A stretch of DNA of 17,500 nt from Penaeus vannamei (lineage: Eukaryota; Arthropoda; Malacostraca; Decapoda; Penaeidae), in contig NC_091555.1 in NCBI RefSeq assembly GCF_042767895.1, positions 9,388,619-9,406,118 of the forward strand, given 5' to 3'. A program made the position numbers and the translations under genes. Shown in pieces: positions 9,393 to 17,500 of the stretch (position 1 is the stretch's first letter; the number at the start of each line of letters is the position of its first letter). Below the pieces are notes generated by a model. It saw nothing but the letters and a program-made list of their open reading frames with translations. It was not told the origin of the DNA and did not search any database.

Positions 9393-9715
9393 CTTGTTTT
9401 TTCGTTTCGTTTTGTTTGTTTGTTTTTTATTTATTGTTTGTTTGTTGGTTTGTATGCTTTTTGTTTTTATTTATACTATTTTTTGTTTGTTTTTTTTTCT
9501 TGTTTTTTCGTTTTGTTTTGTTTGTTTGTTTTTTATTTATTGTTTGTTTGTTGGTTTGTATGCTTTTGTTTTTATTTATACTATTTTTTCGTTTCGTTGT
9601 TTTTTTCTTGTTTTTTCGTTTTGTTTTGTTTGTTTGTTTTTTATTTATTGTTTGTTTGATGGTTTGTATGCTTTTTGTTTTTATTTATACTATTTTTTGT
9701 TTGTTTGTTTGTTTC
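9393..9715. repeat. ~107-bp T/G-rich tandem repeat, three copies
   Basis: Copies start with CTTGTTTTTTCG at 9393, 9499 and 9607 (spacings 106 and 108). Each contains TTTTATTTATTGTTTGTTTG, a GGTTTGTATGCTTT word and TTTATACTATTTTTT. Differences are mostly T-run length changes and CGTTTCG against CGTTTTG. The Phe/Leu/Cys-rich frames (for example 9282-9659 and 9370-9804) mimic membrane proteins only because of T-richness. Confidence 0.93.
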
Positions 9716-10190
9716 TATTTTTTTCTCTTTCTCTCTCTCTCTGTCTCTTTTTTCTGATTCGACTCTTTATTCTTATTCTTCTGTATTCTTGTTCTTATTT
9801 TTAAACTTATTCTTATTCTCGTAATTACCATCATCATCATTTCCCTTTGCTTCTACTTCTCTTCCTCCTCCTCCTCCTCCTTTTTCTTCTTCCCCTCTTC
9901 TTCTTCCTCCTCCTCCTTTTCTTATTCTTATTCTTATTCTCCTTCTTCTTATTCTTCTCCTCCTCCTCCTCCTCCTCGTCCGCCTCCTCCGTCTCCTCAT
10001 CCTCCTCCTCCTCCTCTTCCCCTTCCTCTTCCTCCTCCTCCTCCTCCTCTTCCTCTTCCTCTTCCTCCTCCTCCTCCTCATCCTCATCCTCCTCTTCCTT
10101 CTTCTTCTTCTTCTTCTCTTACTCCTCCTCCTCCTCCTATTCCTCCTCTTCCTCCTCCTCTTCCTCTTCCTCCTCATCTTCTACCAATGA
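9716..10190. repeat. Pyrimidine tract with TCC/TTC triplets
   Basis: T/C-rich sequence starting with a short CT run and TTATTC repeats (9765-9830). It becomes (TCC)n, (TTC)n and TTCCTC mixtures from about 9855 to 10180. The Ser-rich + frames and the Arg-rich minus frame are translations of the triplets. Confidence 0.93.
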
Positions 10191-10320
10191 ATAGAATAGA
10201 AATTGAATTAAACCGGACATTCCTTCGCCGGTTGACAGAAGATAAGTATGAAATCCAAGATGGCGTCTTGGCCACGTGGTAAGGTGAGGTTCTTGTTGTT
10301 GTTGTTGTTGTTGTTGTTGT
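10191..10320. other. Unique island ending in (TTG)9
   Basis: Contains CCAAGATGGCGTCTTGG at 10255-10271, a 6-bp inverted repeat around TGGCG that resembles a YY1/Pho-type core (AAGATGGCG). It is followed at once by the E-box palindrome CCACGTGG (10272-10279). A (TTG)n run occupies 10293-10320. The regulatory reading is inference from short motifs only. Confidence 0.4.
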
Positions 10321-10496
10321 AGTTCGGGGAGGGGTGGGCGTCTTATTCATTTTATTTTGTTGGTTTTGTGTGTGTGTTTTTTTATTACTATTATTATTAT
10401 TACTTATTAGCATAGGGAATTATTCGATGTGTGTGTTTTATATGTTTCTCTCTCTCTCTCTGTCTCTTTCTATCTCTTTTTCTCTTTTTCTTTTTT

Positions 10497-10497
<1 letters not shown>
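10321..10497. other. T-rich spacer, no gene
   Basis: Short GT and ATT runs (10368-10377 and 10385-10408) in T-rich sequence that grades into CT-rich DNA from about 10446. No gene seen. Confidence 0.5.

Positions 10498-10580
<83 letters not shown>
10498..10580. repeat. Perfect (CT)41 microsatellite
   Basis: Eighty-three uninterrupted bases of alternating C and T on +, flanked on both sides by decayed pyrimidine sequence. Confidence 0.97.
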
Positions 10581-10584
<4 letters not shown>

Positions 10585-10770
10585 CCTCCCTCTCTCTCTA
10601 CCTCTCCTTCTTTCTCTAATTTTATCTCTCCTTTTCCCTCTCGCTTCCTCTCCCTCTTTTCCTTCTGCCCATTCGCCCTCTCATTCCCCTCACTCCCATC
10701 CTTTCTCTTCAATCTCCAACTCCATCTCTATCGCTCTCTCCCTCTTTCTCCCTTTCTCCCTCCCTTAAAA
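10581..10770. repeat. Decayed polypyrimidine flank of the CT tract
   Basis: C/T-rich with CCCTCC, TTCC and CTCATTCC words and few purines. A short mixed spacer (10771-10823) with TTTTAAAATCAATTT then separates it from the polypurine block. Confidence 0.85.
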
Positions 10771-10823
10771 TCACGTTTGTCTTTTAAAATCAATTTACCA
10801 CCACAATTTTTTTTCTCAAGGGA

Positions 10824-12840
10824 AATGAAGAAGGGGAAGAGGGAGAGGGAGGGATAACGGGATAAGAATGAAGAGGGGAGATGGATGAAGAGAGGAGAGG
10901 GGAGAGAGGGGTGGAGAGATAAAGAGGGGAAGAGAGAAGACCAGGAGTGATAAGTGATAAGCGGGTAAATGAGGAAGGGAGATGAGAGGGAAGATGGTGG
11001 ATACAGGGTGAGGAGAGAAGAAGAGAGGGAGAAGAGGAGGAGCGAGGAGAGGGTGAAGTGAGAAAAAGAGGGGGAGAAGAGGAGGAAGAGGGTAAAGAGA
11101 AGAAAGGAGACGGAAGAGAAAAGAGAGGGTGGAGATGGGAGATGGAGGAGAAAGAAGAAGAGAGAGGGTGGAGAGGAGAGAAAGGGAAAGAGAAAAGAGA
11201 AGGTGGAGATGGGAGAAGGGAAAGAAAGAGAGAGAAGAGAGTGGTGAAATGGGAGATGGAGAGGAAGGGAAAGAGAGAGGAGAGAGGGTGGAAATAGGGA
11301 GAAAAGGAAAGAGAAAGAGAGTGTGAAGAGGGAAGAAGGGAAAGAGAAAAGCAGAGTGTGAAGAGGGAAGAAGGGAAAGAGAAAAGAGAGTGTGAAGAGG
11401 AAGAATGGAAAGAGAAAAGAGAGTGTGAAGAGGGAAGAAGGGAAAGAGAAAAGAGAGAGAGTGGCGAAGGAGAGAGATAGAAGAGAGCAGAAGGGAGAGG
11501 GAGAAAGAGAGAGCAGAAGGGAGAGGGAGAAAGAAAGAGTGAAGAAGGGGAAAGGAGAGAAGAGAGTAGAAGGGAGAGGGGGAGGGAGAGAAGGGAGAGG
11601 ATGGAGAAGAGAGCAGAGAGGTGAGCATGGAGAGGGGAGGGGAGAAGAGAGTAGAAGGGAGAGTGGAGAAGAGAATGTAGGAGGAGAGGGAGAAGAGAGC
11701 AAAGGGGAGAGGGAGAAAGAGAGCAGCAGAAGGAGAGAGGGAGAAGAGAGCAGAAGGGGGAAAGGGAGAAGAGAGTAGAAGGAGGAAGGGAGAAAGGAGA
11801 GTAGAAGGGAGAGGGAGAAGAGAGTAGAAGGAGAGAGGCAGAAGAGAGCAGCGTGGAGAGGGAGAAGAGAGCAGAGAAGGGAGAGGAAGAAGAGAGCAGA
11901 AAGGAGAGAAGGAGAGTAGAAGAGGAGAGGGAGAGAAAGAGAGAGTAGAAGGGAGAGGGAGAAGAGAGCAGAGGGGAGAGGGAGAGAGCAGAAGAGAGGG
12001 AGAAGAGAGTAGAAGGGAGAGGAAGGGAGAAGAGAGAAGGAAGAAAGAGTAGAAGGAGAGGCAGAAAAGAGTGAGCAGGAGGGAAGAGAGGAGAAGGAGA
12101 GGAAGAAGGGAGTAGGAGAAGAGAGGGAGAAGAGAGTAGAAGGGAGAGGGAGAAGAGAGCAGAGAGGGGAGAGGGAGAAGAGAGTAGAAGGGAGAAGGAG
12201 AAGGGAGCAGAGAGGGGAGAGGGAGAAGAGAGTAGAAGGAGAGAGAGAGAGCAGAAGGGGTAGAGGGAGAGGAAGAAGAGAGTAGAAGTGGGAGAGGTGT
12301 AGAAGGGAAAGAGTAGAAGGGAGAAGAGAAGGGAGAAGGAGGGAGAAGAGTAGAAGAGGAGAGGAGAAGAGAGTGAAGGGAGAGGAGAGAAAGAGAGTAG
12401 AAGGAGAGTAGAAAGAGAGAAGAGAGGAGGTAGAAGGGAGAGAAGAGAAGAGAGAAGGAGAGAGCCAGAGAAGAGAGTAGGGGGAGAGAGAGAAGGTAGA
12501 AGGGAGAAGGAGACAGAGTGAAAGTTGATGATGGAGAGAGGAGAGGGAGAGGGAGAAGAGAGGAAAGAGAAGAGAAAGGAGAAGAGAGCAGATGGAGAGG
12601 GAGAAGAGAGCAGGAGGAGATGGAGAGCGGAGAGCGAGGGAGAGGAGGAGAGGGAGAAGAGAGTAGAGAAGGGATGGAGGGAGGGAGAAGGGAGCAGAGG
12701 GAGAGAGGGAGAAGAGAGTAGAAGGGAGAAAGGAGAAGGCAGAGAGAGTGGGAGGATGGAGAGGAGAGCAGGAGGAGAGGTGATGGAGAGCGAAAAGAGA
12801 GAGAAGGGAGAGGAGAGAGGGAGACAGAGAGTAGAAGGGG
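10824..12840. repeat. Two-kilobase purine minisatellite mosaic
   Basis: Almost entirely A/G on +. Three sub-blocks can be read. About 11100-11300 has units with GAGAGGGTGGAGATGGGAG. 11321-11425 has AGTGTGAAGAGGGAAG units at 11321, 11356, 11390 and 11423 (33-35 bp). About 11460-12500 has ~20-24 bp units of the type AGAGAGTAGAAGGGAGAGGG, alternating AGTAGAAG and AGCAGAAG. Indels are frequent. All open frames are Glu/Arg/Gly on + or Ser/Leu/Pro on minus and follow from composition. Confidence 0.92.
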
Positions 12841-13141
12841 TGAGGGTGGAGAGCAGAGAGCAGGGAGGTGAGGGATGGGAAGCGCTAATGTCCTCCTATG
12901 AGACTCTTGTCGATGAATATTCCAGAAGAGAAGCCTGCCCTCGGGGTATCTTTAGGGAGGGAGAGGGAGAGGAGGAGAGGGGAGAGGGAATACTCGACAG
13001 GGAAGTAGAAGGGAGCAGAGAGCAGAAGGGTGAGGGTGGAGAGGGGAGAGCAGAGGGGAGAGGGGGAAGACAGCGTCAATGTCCTCCTATGAGACTCTTG
13101 TCGATGAATTTTTAATGCCTGCTGCTTCGGGGTCTCTTTAG
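12841..13141. repeat. ~191-bp duplicated segment with a unique core
   Basis: A 32-base word beginning AATGTCCTCCTATGAGAC lies at 12887-12918 and again, identical, at 13078-13109. Both copies follow GTGAGGGTGGAGAG-type purine DNA and an AGCG word, and are followed by related CGGGGT..CTTTAGGG sequence (about 12940-12955 and 13118-13141). A partial third echo, TTTTTAATGCC, is at 13176. The core is not simple sequence, so it marks a true tandem duplication inside the satellite. Confidence 0.9.
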
Positions 13142-13192
13142 GGGAGGGGAGGAGAGGAGGGGAGGATTCTGACAGTTTTTAATGCCTTCTGC

Positions 13193-13493
<301 letters not shown>

Positions 13494-13496
13494 GGG

Positions 13497-13712
13497 AAGA
13501 GCTGGAGTGAGAGAGAGAGAGGGAAAATTCAAATGAGGGAAGTAAAAGAGATGAAAGGACTGAGAGCAAGGAGAGAGAGAGAGAGAGAAAGAGAGAAAGA
13601 GAGAGAGAGAAACAGACAGACAGTCAGAAACAGAGAAACAAATAAAACACAGAAAAGAAACTGGTAATTACAGAATAAGAACTTGCGAAACAGACAGACA
13701 GACGAAAAAAAA
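13497..13712. repeat. GA- and GACA-rich purine segment
   Basis: Immediately after the CT tracts the + strand becomes purine-rich, with (GA)n at 13509-13522 and about 13571-13610, then (GACA)n-like words at 13612-13623 and 13691-13703. The change of strand takes place within about 20 bases. Confidence 0.85.
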
Positions 13713-13810
13713 AACAGGAAGGGATACTCACTTCTTATTTTATCTATGTATTTATCTATTTATCCTATTTATTAACGTATTTCTCTAAGCATGCATTCGT
13801 CAAGTATATA

Positions 13811-13813
<3 letters not shown>

Positions 13814-13879
<66 letters not shown>
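13814..13879. repeat. Perfect (TC)33 microsatellite
   Basis: Sixty-six uninterrupted bases of TC on +, preceded by a ~100-base AT-rich spacer (13713-13813) with TATCTAT words. Confidence 0.96.
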
Positions 13880-13882
<3 letters not shown>

Positions 13883-14110
13883 CCATCCTTACCTCCTTCC
13901 CTCCCTCCCTATTCCTCCCCAGCTCTCTACCAGTGTCTCCCCCTCCCTCCCTTTCCCCTCCTTCCCGCCCCCTTCCTCCTTCCTCAACTTCCCTCTCACC
14001 TCCTTCCCGCCCTCCCTCCTTCCCTCTCCCCCTCCTTCCCTCTCCCTCCCTCCTTCCCTCCCTCTCCCCCTCCTTCCCTCTTTCTATCTCTCTCTCTCTC
14101 TCTCTCTCTT
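13880..14110. repeat. C-rich imperfect polypyrimidine tract
   Basis: TTCCCTCCCTCC and CTCCTTCCCGCC words dominate, closing with a short CT run at about 14088-14109. The Pro/Ser frames across it are artefacts. Confidence 0.88.
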
Positions 14111-14330
14111 TCCTTTGTCCTGTTAATAGCCGGGTGATGAGAGTTTCATTACACACTAGGGTCCAAAAGTGTTTGCATTTGGGAATGGAAAACGAGTGTG
14201 TTTGCAAGCTCCCATTCTGCTCTCTCTTGCTTGATAGGCTGATGCAGTATCCAACAGATGATTGAACGTGTTTGGAACATGTCGGAGGGTCCTTGCTGCA
14301 TTGTCCAGTTTTTTCGTTGTTGTTGTTGCT
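14111..14330. other. Unique segment, no recognised gene
   Basis: About 220 bases of balanced sequence with related words GTGTTTGCATTTGGG, GTGTGTTTGCAAGC and CGTGTTTGGAACATG. No open frame of note stays within it, and I see no tRNA-like fold. Confidence 0.5.
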
Positions 14331-14640
14331 TTCCTGCGTCGTTTCTTCTTTTTTCTCCTATTCTTCCTCCTCCTCCTTATTATTATTGTTATTATTATCA
14401 TTGTTGTTGTTGCTGTTATTATTATTATTATTATCATTATTATTATCCCTTTTCTTCTTCTACTTATTCTTATACTACTACTTCTTCTTTATCTTCTTCT
14501 TCTTCTTCTTCTTCTTCTTCTTCTTCTTCTTCTTGTCTTCTTCTTCTTCTTCCTCTTGTCTTCTTCTTCTTCTTTTTCTCCTCCTTCGTTTTCGTATTCT
14601 TATTCTTTTTCTTATTTTTCTCTTTATTTATATCCTTTCC
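14331..14640. repeat. Mixed TTG/TTA/TTC trinucleotide tract
   Basis: Successive T-rich triplet blocks: ATT and TTG around 14371-14445, then (CTT)n at about 14493-14534 with further TTC runs to 14575. Leu/Ser/Phe-rich frames on + are translations of the triplets. Confidence 0.93.
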
Positions 14641-15179
14641 TTGCTTCCCAGCTTTTCTTAGAATATCTTACAACAATAAAGAGAATAGTATTTTTTTCAA
14701 ACTATGGAAGAGATAATATGCCAGAGATTTTCCCAATTACACATCTGTTTGTTTTTGTCTATCACTGTACATCCACGGGCTCACAGACTGCACTTCACTT
14801 AGACTGATTAAAACCGTGAATCACTATATCTCAAGAGGAAAATCAATTCGCACCTTCGTTAATATCAACATCATACATCACCATTAGTCTCGGGTATTTA
14901 CGACCTTTTCTGACATCGATATACATCCGATACAATAGACATGTATCGGTTTCCTTGCGTGGCTAATGCACACTCTATTCTCACTCGCTGTCAACAGTTA
15001 GTGTTACTCCCCTGGATGTCATCAGTCATGGGTGTATAATAATAGGGAAGCATTAGTTAATTTATTGTACTATTTCTCTCGATAAATTTTAAAATGTATT
15101 TTTCTTAAACACTTCTCTCTCTTGCTGAAAACATTTAAATATAATATTACTAAATTATATGGAAACTAAGTCAGTCTCC

Positions 15180-15180
<1 letters not shown>
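14641..15180. other. Longest non-repetitive segment, no gene recognised
   Basis: About 530 bases of ordinary complexity with stop codons scattered through all frames. It contains a small perfect hairpin, CCGATACA (14927-14934) and TGTATCGG (14942-14949). An AATAAA-like word (CAATAAAG near 14673) exists but has no supported transcript. Likely intergenic or intronic sequence, and the best anchor for unique mapping in this window. Confidence 0.55.

Positions 15181-15243
<63 letters not shown>
15181..15243. repeat. Perfect (TC)31 microsatellite
   Basis: Sixty-three bases of TC on +, then imperfect CT with single A interruptions to about 15294. Confidence 0.96.
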
Positions 15244-15252
<9 letters not shown>

Positions 15253-15294
15253 ACTCTCTAAAGCTATCTGGAACTCGCTCTCCCTCTCTCTCTC

Positions 15295-15424
15295 ATGTGG
15301 CCATCTGGGTATCCCACCTCTCCTCCTCTCTTCTCCCTCCTCCCCTCCTCCTCCCCTGCTCACCCCCCCTCCCTTCCCTACTCCGCCCCCCTCCCTCCCT
15401 CCCTCCCTCTCTCCCCCGCACAGC
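15295..15424. repeat. C-rich pyrimidine tract
   Basis: CTCCTCC and CCCTCCCTCCC words with C runs of up to seven. Runs like CCCCCCTCCC (15363-15372) are the most G-rich part of the minus strand. Confidence 0.8.
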
Positions 15425-15625
15425 AGTTGCCAATCGGAGGCGCTCCACCTGCCAGAACTCTGCCTCTCGTCCCTCATTTGTTTGTCTCGTCAACACCCCG
15501 TCAGGTGTCGCCCCGGGAAGCTCAACGACCGCACTAAAGCTGTGTCAACATTGCACGACACAGGAGCAGCATGTCTCGCTTTAAGGTCTATTTTTCCGGC
15601 TTGCGTAATGGGGAAAATGGTCCTT
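15425..15625. other. GC-rich complex island, possible gene or promoter fragment
   Basis: About 200 bases of high complexity and higher GC than the surroundings, with several CpGs (GTGTCGCCCCGGG, CAACGACCGC) and a CCAATCGG box at 15431-15438. Two + frames cross it: one open 15159-15584 that begins upstream in the CT repeat, and one open 15295-15537. Their non-repeat parts resemble no family I know. Lack of a start inside the island and lack of supported splice sites keep me from calling a CDS. Confidence 0.35.
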
Positions 15626-15803
15626 GTTTACTTGCCCTTTTTTTTCGTGGCTTTTCTGTCTGATCTCTTTCTCTGTCGGTCGGTCTAATTTCTTTTTCTC
15701 TCTTTTTCTCTTTCTCTTCCTCTTCCTCTCTCTCTCTCTCTCTCTCTCTTTTCTCTTTCTCTTCCTCTTCCTCTTCCTCTTCCTCTTCCTCTTCCTCTTC
15801 CTC

Positions 15804-15806
<3 letters not shown>
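15626..15806. repeat. Pyrimidine tract with (TCTTCC)n hexamer
   Basis: T-rich then C/T-rich sequence containing a clean TCTTCC hexamer run at about 15768-15806 and a shorter CT run at 15727-15749. Confidence 0.93.

Positions 15807-15890
<84 letters not shown>
15807..15890. repeat. Perfect (CT)42 microsatellite
   Basis: Eighty-four uninterrupted bases of CT directly following the TCTTCC hexamer run. Confidence 0.97.
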
Positions 15891-15894
<4 letters not shown>

Positions 15895-15899
15895 ATTTT

Positions 15900-16024
15900 T
15901 TCGAATCTCTCATGCGATATTAATTTAGCTTTATTTTTGTTTCAAGGCAAAAGTGCTCCAACTCTCAACGATGTTTAGGAGGGAGGGGGAGGGAGAAAGG
16001 GTGAATAAAGAGGGTGCAAAACAG
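15900..16024. other. Short unique spacer
   Basis: AT-rich to mixed sequence with a small purine stretch (AGGAGGGAGGGGGAGGGAG at 15976-15994). No gene seen. Confidence 0.5.
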
Positions 16025-16072
16025 AAGTGGTTCCCAACTCTTTTTCATCCTGTGGCCAACGACCAATGGCCA
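16025..16072 (+). mobile_element. Possible hAT-type transposon terminal sequence
   Basis: AGTGGTTCCCAACTCTTTTT at 16026-16045 followed by CATCCTGTGGCC closely resembles the terminal inverted repeat of many hAT-superfamily elements, which typically begins CAGTGGTTCCCAA or CAGTGGTTCTCAA. Here the first base is A instead of C (16025). No matching opposite end (TTGGGAACCACTG) occurs in the window and no transposase is present. If real, it is a truncated or MITE-like remnant. The body is replaced after about 48 bases by an ATC microsatellite. Confidence 0.42.
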
Positions 16073-16277
16073 TCATCACCATTATCATCATCATCATCAC
16101 CATCATCATTATTATCATCATCATCATCATCATCACCATCATCATTATCACCATCATCATCACAGTCTTTATCAACATCGTCATCAAGATCATATGGCGC
16201 ACCATCATCATCATCATCATCACCATCATCATTATCACCATCATCATCATCATTATCACCATCATCCTTATCACCAC

Positions 16278-16319
<42 letters not shown>

Positions 16320-16374
16320 TATCACCATCATCATCACAGTCTTTATCAACATCGTCATCAAGATTTGGCGCACC
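16073..16374. repeat. (ATC)n trinucleotide tract with internal duplication
   Basis: CAT/CAC triplets fill most of the block. A non-repetitive insert, CAGTCTTTATCAACATCGTC and its continuation, lies within identical 47-base windows at 16144-16190 and 16318-16364 (174 bp apart). Each is followed by GGCGCACC (16196 and 16367). The His-rich, Ser-rich and Ile-rich frames on + are the three phases of the triplet. Confidence 0.95.
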
Positions 16375-16499
16375 TGCTAACTGAATGTATAATAGCCCTT
16401 ATGACCCCGTTAAGTGTCTGGCTTCTGTTCAGCTTCAGTTATTACTAATTATGAATAATTATCTTATATAAACATTCCAATCTCCTCAAGGTGACCCTC
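16375..16499. other. Unique spacer
   Basis: About 125 bases of AT-leaning sequence between the ATC tract and the SINE-like segment. No gene recognised. Confidence 0.5.
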
Positions 16500-16790
<291 letters not shown>

Positions 16791-16998
16791 AATTAATTAA
16801 TTAATAATTAAAAATTAAAAAAAAAATAAGATAAATAAAATCCCTGTACTTGCGACTTCGAACTGAGCTGAAAGACATGGAAAGCCAACTAGGTCTCAGT
16901 CAGTTTATTTTTTATTATTTTATTTTATTATTTATGCGTATGTTTGTCTGTCCTTCCAGACTGAACCTTGAGCAACAGATAGTTTTAAAAAATATAAA
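16791..16998. other. AT-rich spacer, no gene
   Basis: TTAATTAA words, A runs and a T/A-rich block (16910-16940) surround a short mixed segment (16845-16905). The word GATAAATAAAATCCC near 16830 is a distant copy of the 39-bp repeat downstream. Confidence 0.5.
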
Positions 16999-17076
16999 AA
17001 ATAAATAAAATCCTCGCGTAGGACATCAAAATAAAATAAATAAATAAAATCCTCGTATAGGTCGTCAAAATAAACC
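16999..17076. repeat. 39-bp tandem repeat, two copies
   Basis: AAATAAATAAAATCCTCG followed by a TAGG..TCAAAATAA word repeats with TCCTCG at 17011 and 17050. The copies differ at a few bases (CGCGTAGGACATC against CGTATAGGTCGTC). A diverged third copy is at about 16830. Confidence 0.88.
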
Positions 17077-17129
17077 GTTTTTTTCTGCAGTTTCGCAGAA
17101 TGAGGGAAATGATGAGAAGGGCAAGTTGT

Positions 17130-17500
17130 GAAAGAGACAGGGTATAGAAGGAAGGGAGAAACGTGAAGGTAAGAAAGGGAGGGGACAGAGTATTAGGAAG
17201 GGAGAAAGGAGAAAGGCGACAAAGTATTAGGAAGGGAGATGGGAGAAAGGCGACAGAGTATTAGGAAGGGAGAAAGACGACAAAGTATTAGGAAGGGGGA
17301 TGGGAAAAAGACAACAGAGTATCAGGAAGGGAGAAGGGAAAAAGACAACAGAGTATCAGGAAGGGAGAAGGGAGAAACACGCCAGAGTATTAGCAAGGGC
17401 GAAGGTAAAAACACAACAGAGTATTAGGAATGGAGAAAGGAGAAAGACAACAAAGTATCAGAAAGGGCGAAGGGAGAAAGGCGACAGGGCGACAGAGCGT
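17130..17500. repeat. 34-bp purine-rich minisatellite, cut by the window end
   Basis: Units marked by GAGTATTAGGAAGGGAGA, with variant GAGTATCAGG, have their TATTAGG/TATCAGG word at 17191, 17225, 17259, 17286, 17320, 17354, 17388, 17422 and 17456. Spacing is 34 except for one 27-bp unit. Variants CGACAAAG, CAACAGAG and CGCCAGAG separate units. The array continues beyond the window. The + frame 17239-17427 is repeat-derived. Confidence 0.95.

Noticed and set aside
9773..10177. Arg/Lys-rich minus frame resembling a basic nuclear or protamine-like protein
   Set aside because: Complement of TCC/TTC triplets; the + strand gives poly-Ser in the matching block.
16014..16448. His-rich + frame suggesting a metal-binding protein
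   Set aside because: One phase of (ATC)n; the other phases give poly-Ser and poly-Ile of equal length.
17130..17500. CRISPR-like regular spacing of 34 bp
   Set aside because: There are no unique spacers; the whole unit repeats, the setting is eukaryotic and no cas gene is present.

Overview
The window looks like non-coding nuclear DNA from a eukaryote with an extremely high simple-sequence-repeat load. Roughly four fifths of it is microsatellite, minisatellite or strand-biased purine/pyrimidine low-complexity DNA. Long perfect (CT)n tracts, long AAT/GAT/ATC trinucleotide tracts and a tRNA-like SINE remnant next to an (AAT)n tract together fit a crustacean, most likely a penaeid shrimp, whose genomes are known for an unusually high SSR content. 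The species assignment is inference; no gene supports it. I find no protein-coding gene, intact RNA gene, CRISPR array or prokaryotic feature. All the long open frames lie in low-complexity repeats that lack stop codons by composition.

Layout. 1-680: AT-rich sequence with a perfect 31-bp foldback (318-387) joined to a (GT)n tract. 681-3629: a minisatellite of about 80 units, unit 35 bp, purine-rich on +. 3797-4110: a nearly identical 43-bp tandem repeat. 4200-4998: pyrimidine-rich, with (TC)36. 5097-5900: purine-rich, hexamer based. 6105-7063: the same minisatellite family as 681-3629 in opposite orientation, with 43-bp and 85-bp periods. 7070-8216: purine-rich. 8221-9117: AAT/GAT trinucleotides. 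9393-9715: three copies of a ~107-bp T-rich repeat. 9716-10190: TCC/TTC tract. 10441-10770: pyrimidine with (CT)41. 10824-12880: a 2-kb purine minisatellite mosaic. 12840-13141: a ~191-bp duplicated segment. 13193-14110: CT tracts. 14641-15175 and 15425-15625: the most complex sequence, without a recognisable gene. 15626-15890: (TCTTCC)n and (CT)42. 16025-16072: a possible hAT transposon end. 16073-16366: (ATC)n with an internal duplication. 16500-16790: a tRNA-derived SINE remnant with an expanded (AAT)n tail. 16999-17076: 39-bp repeat. 17130-17500: 34-bp minisatellite running off the window.

The main large-scale structures are the pair of related minisatellite arrays in inverted orientation (681-3629 against 6105-7063) and the repeated switching of purine and pyrimidine between strands over kilobase domains. 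No set of genes acts together here; the content is repeat biology.
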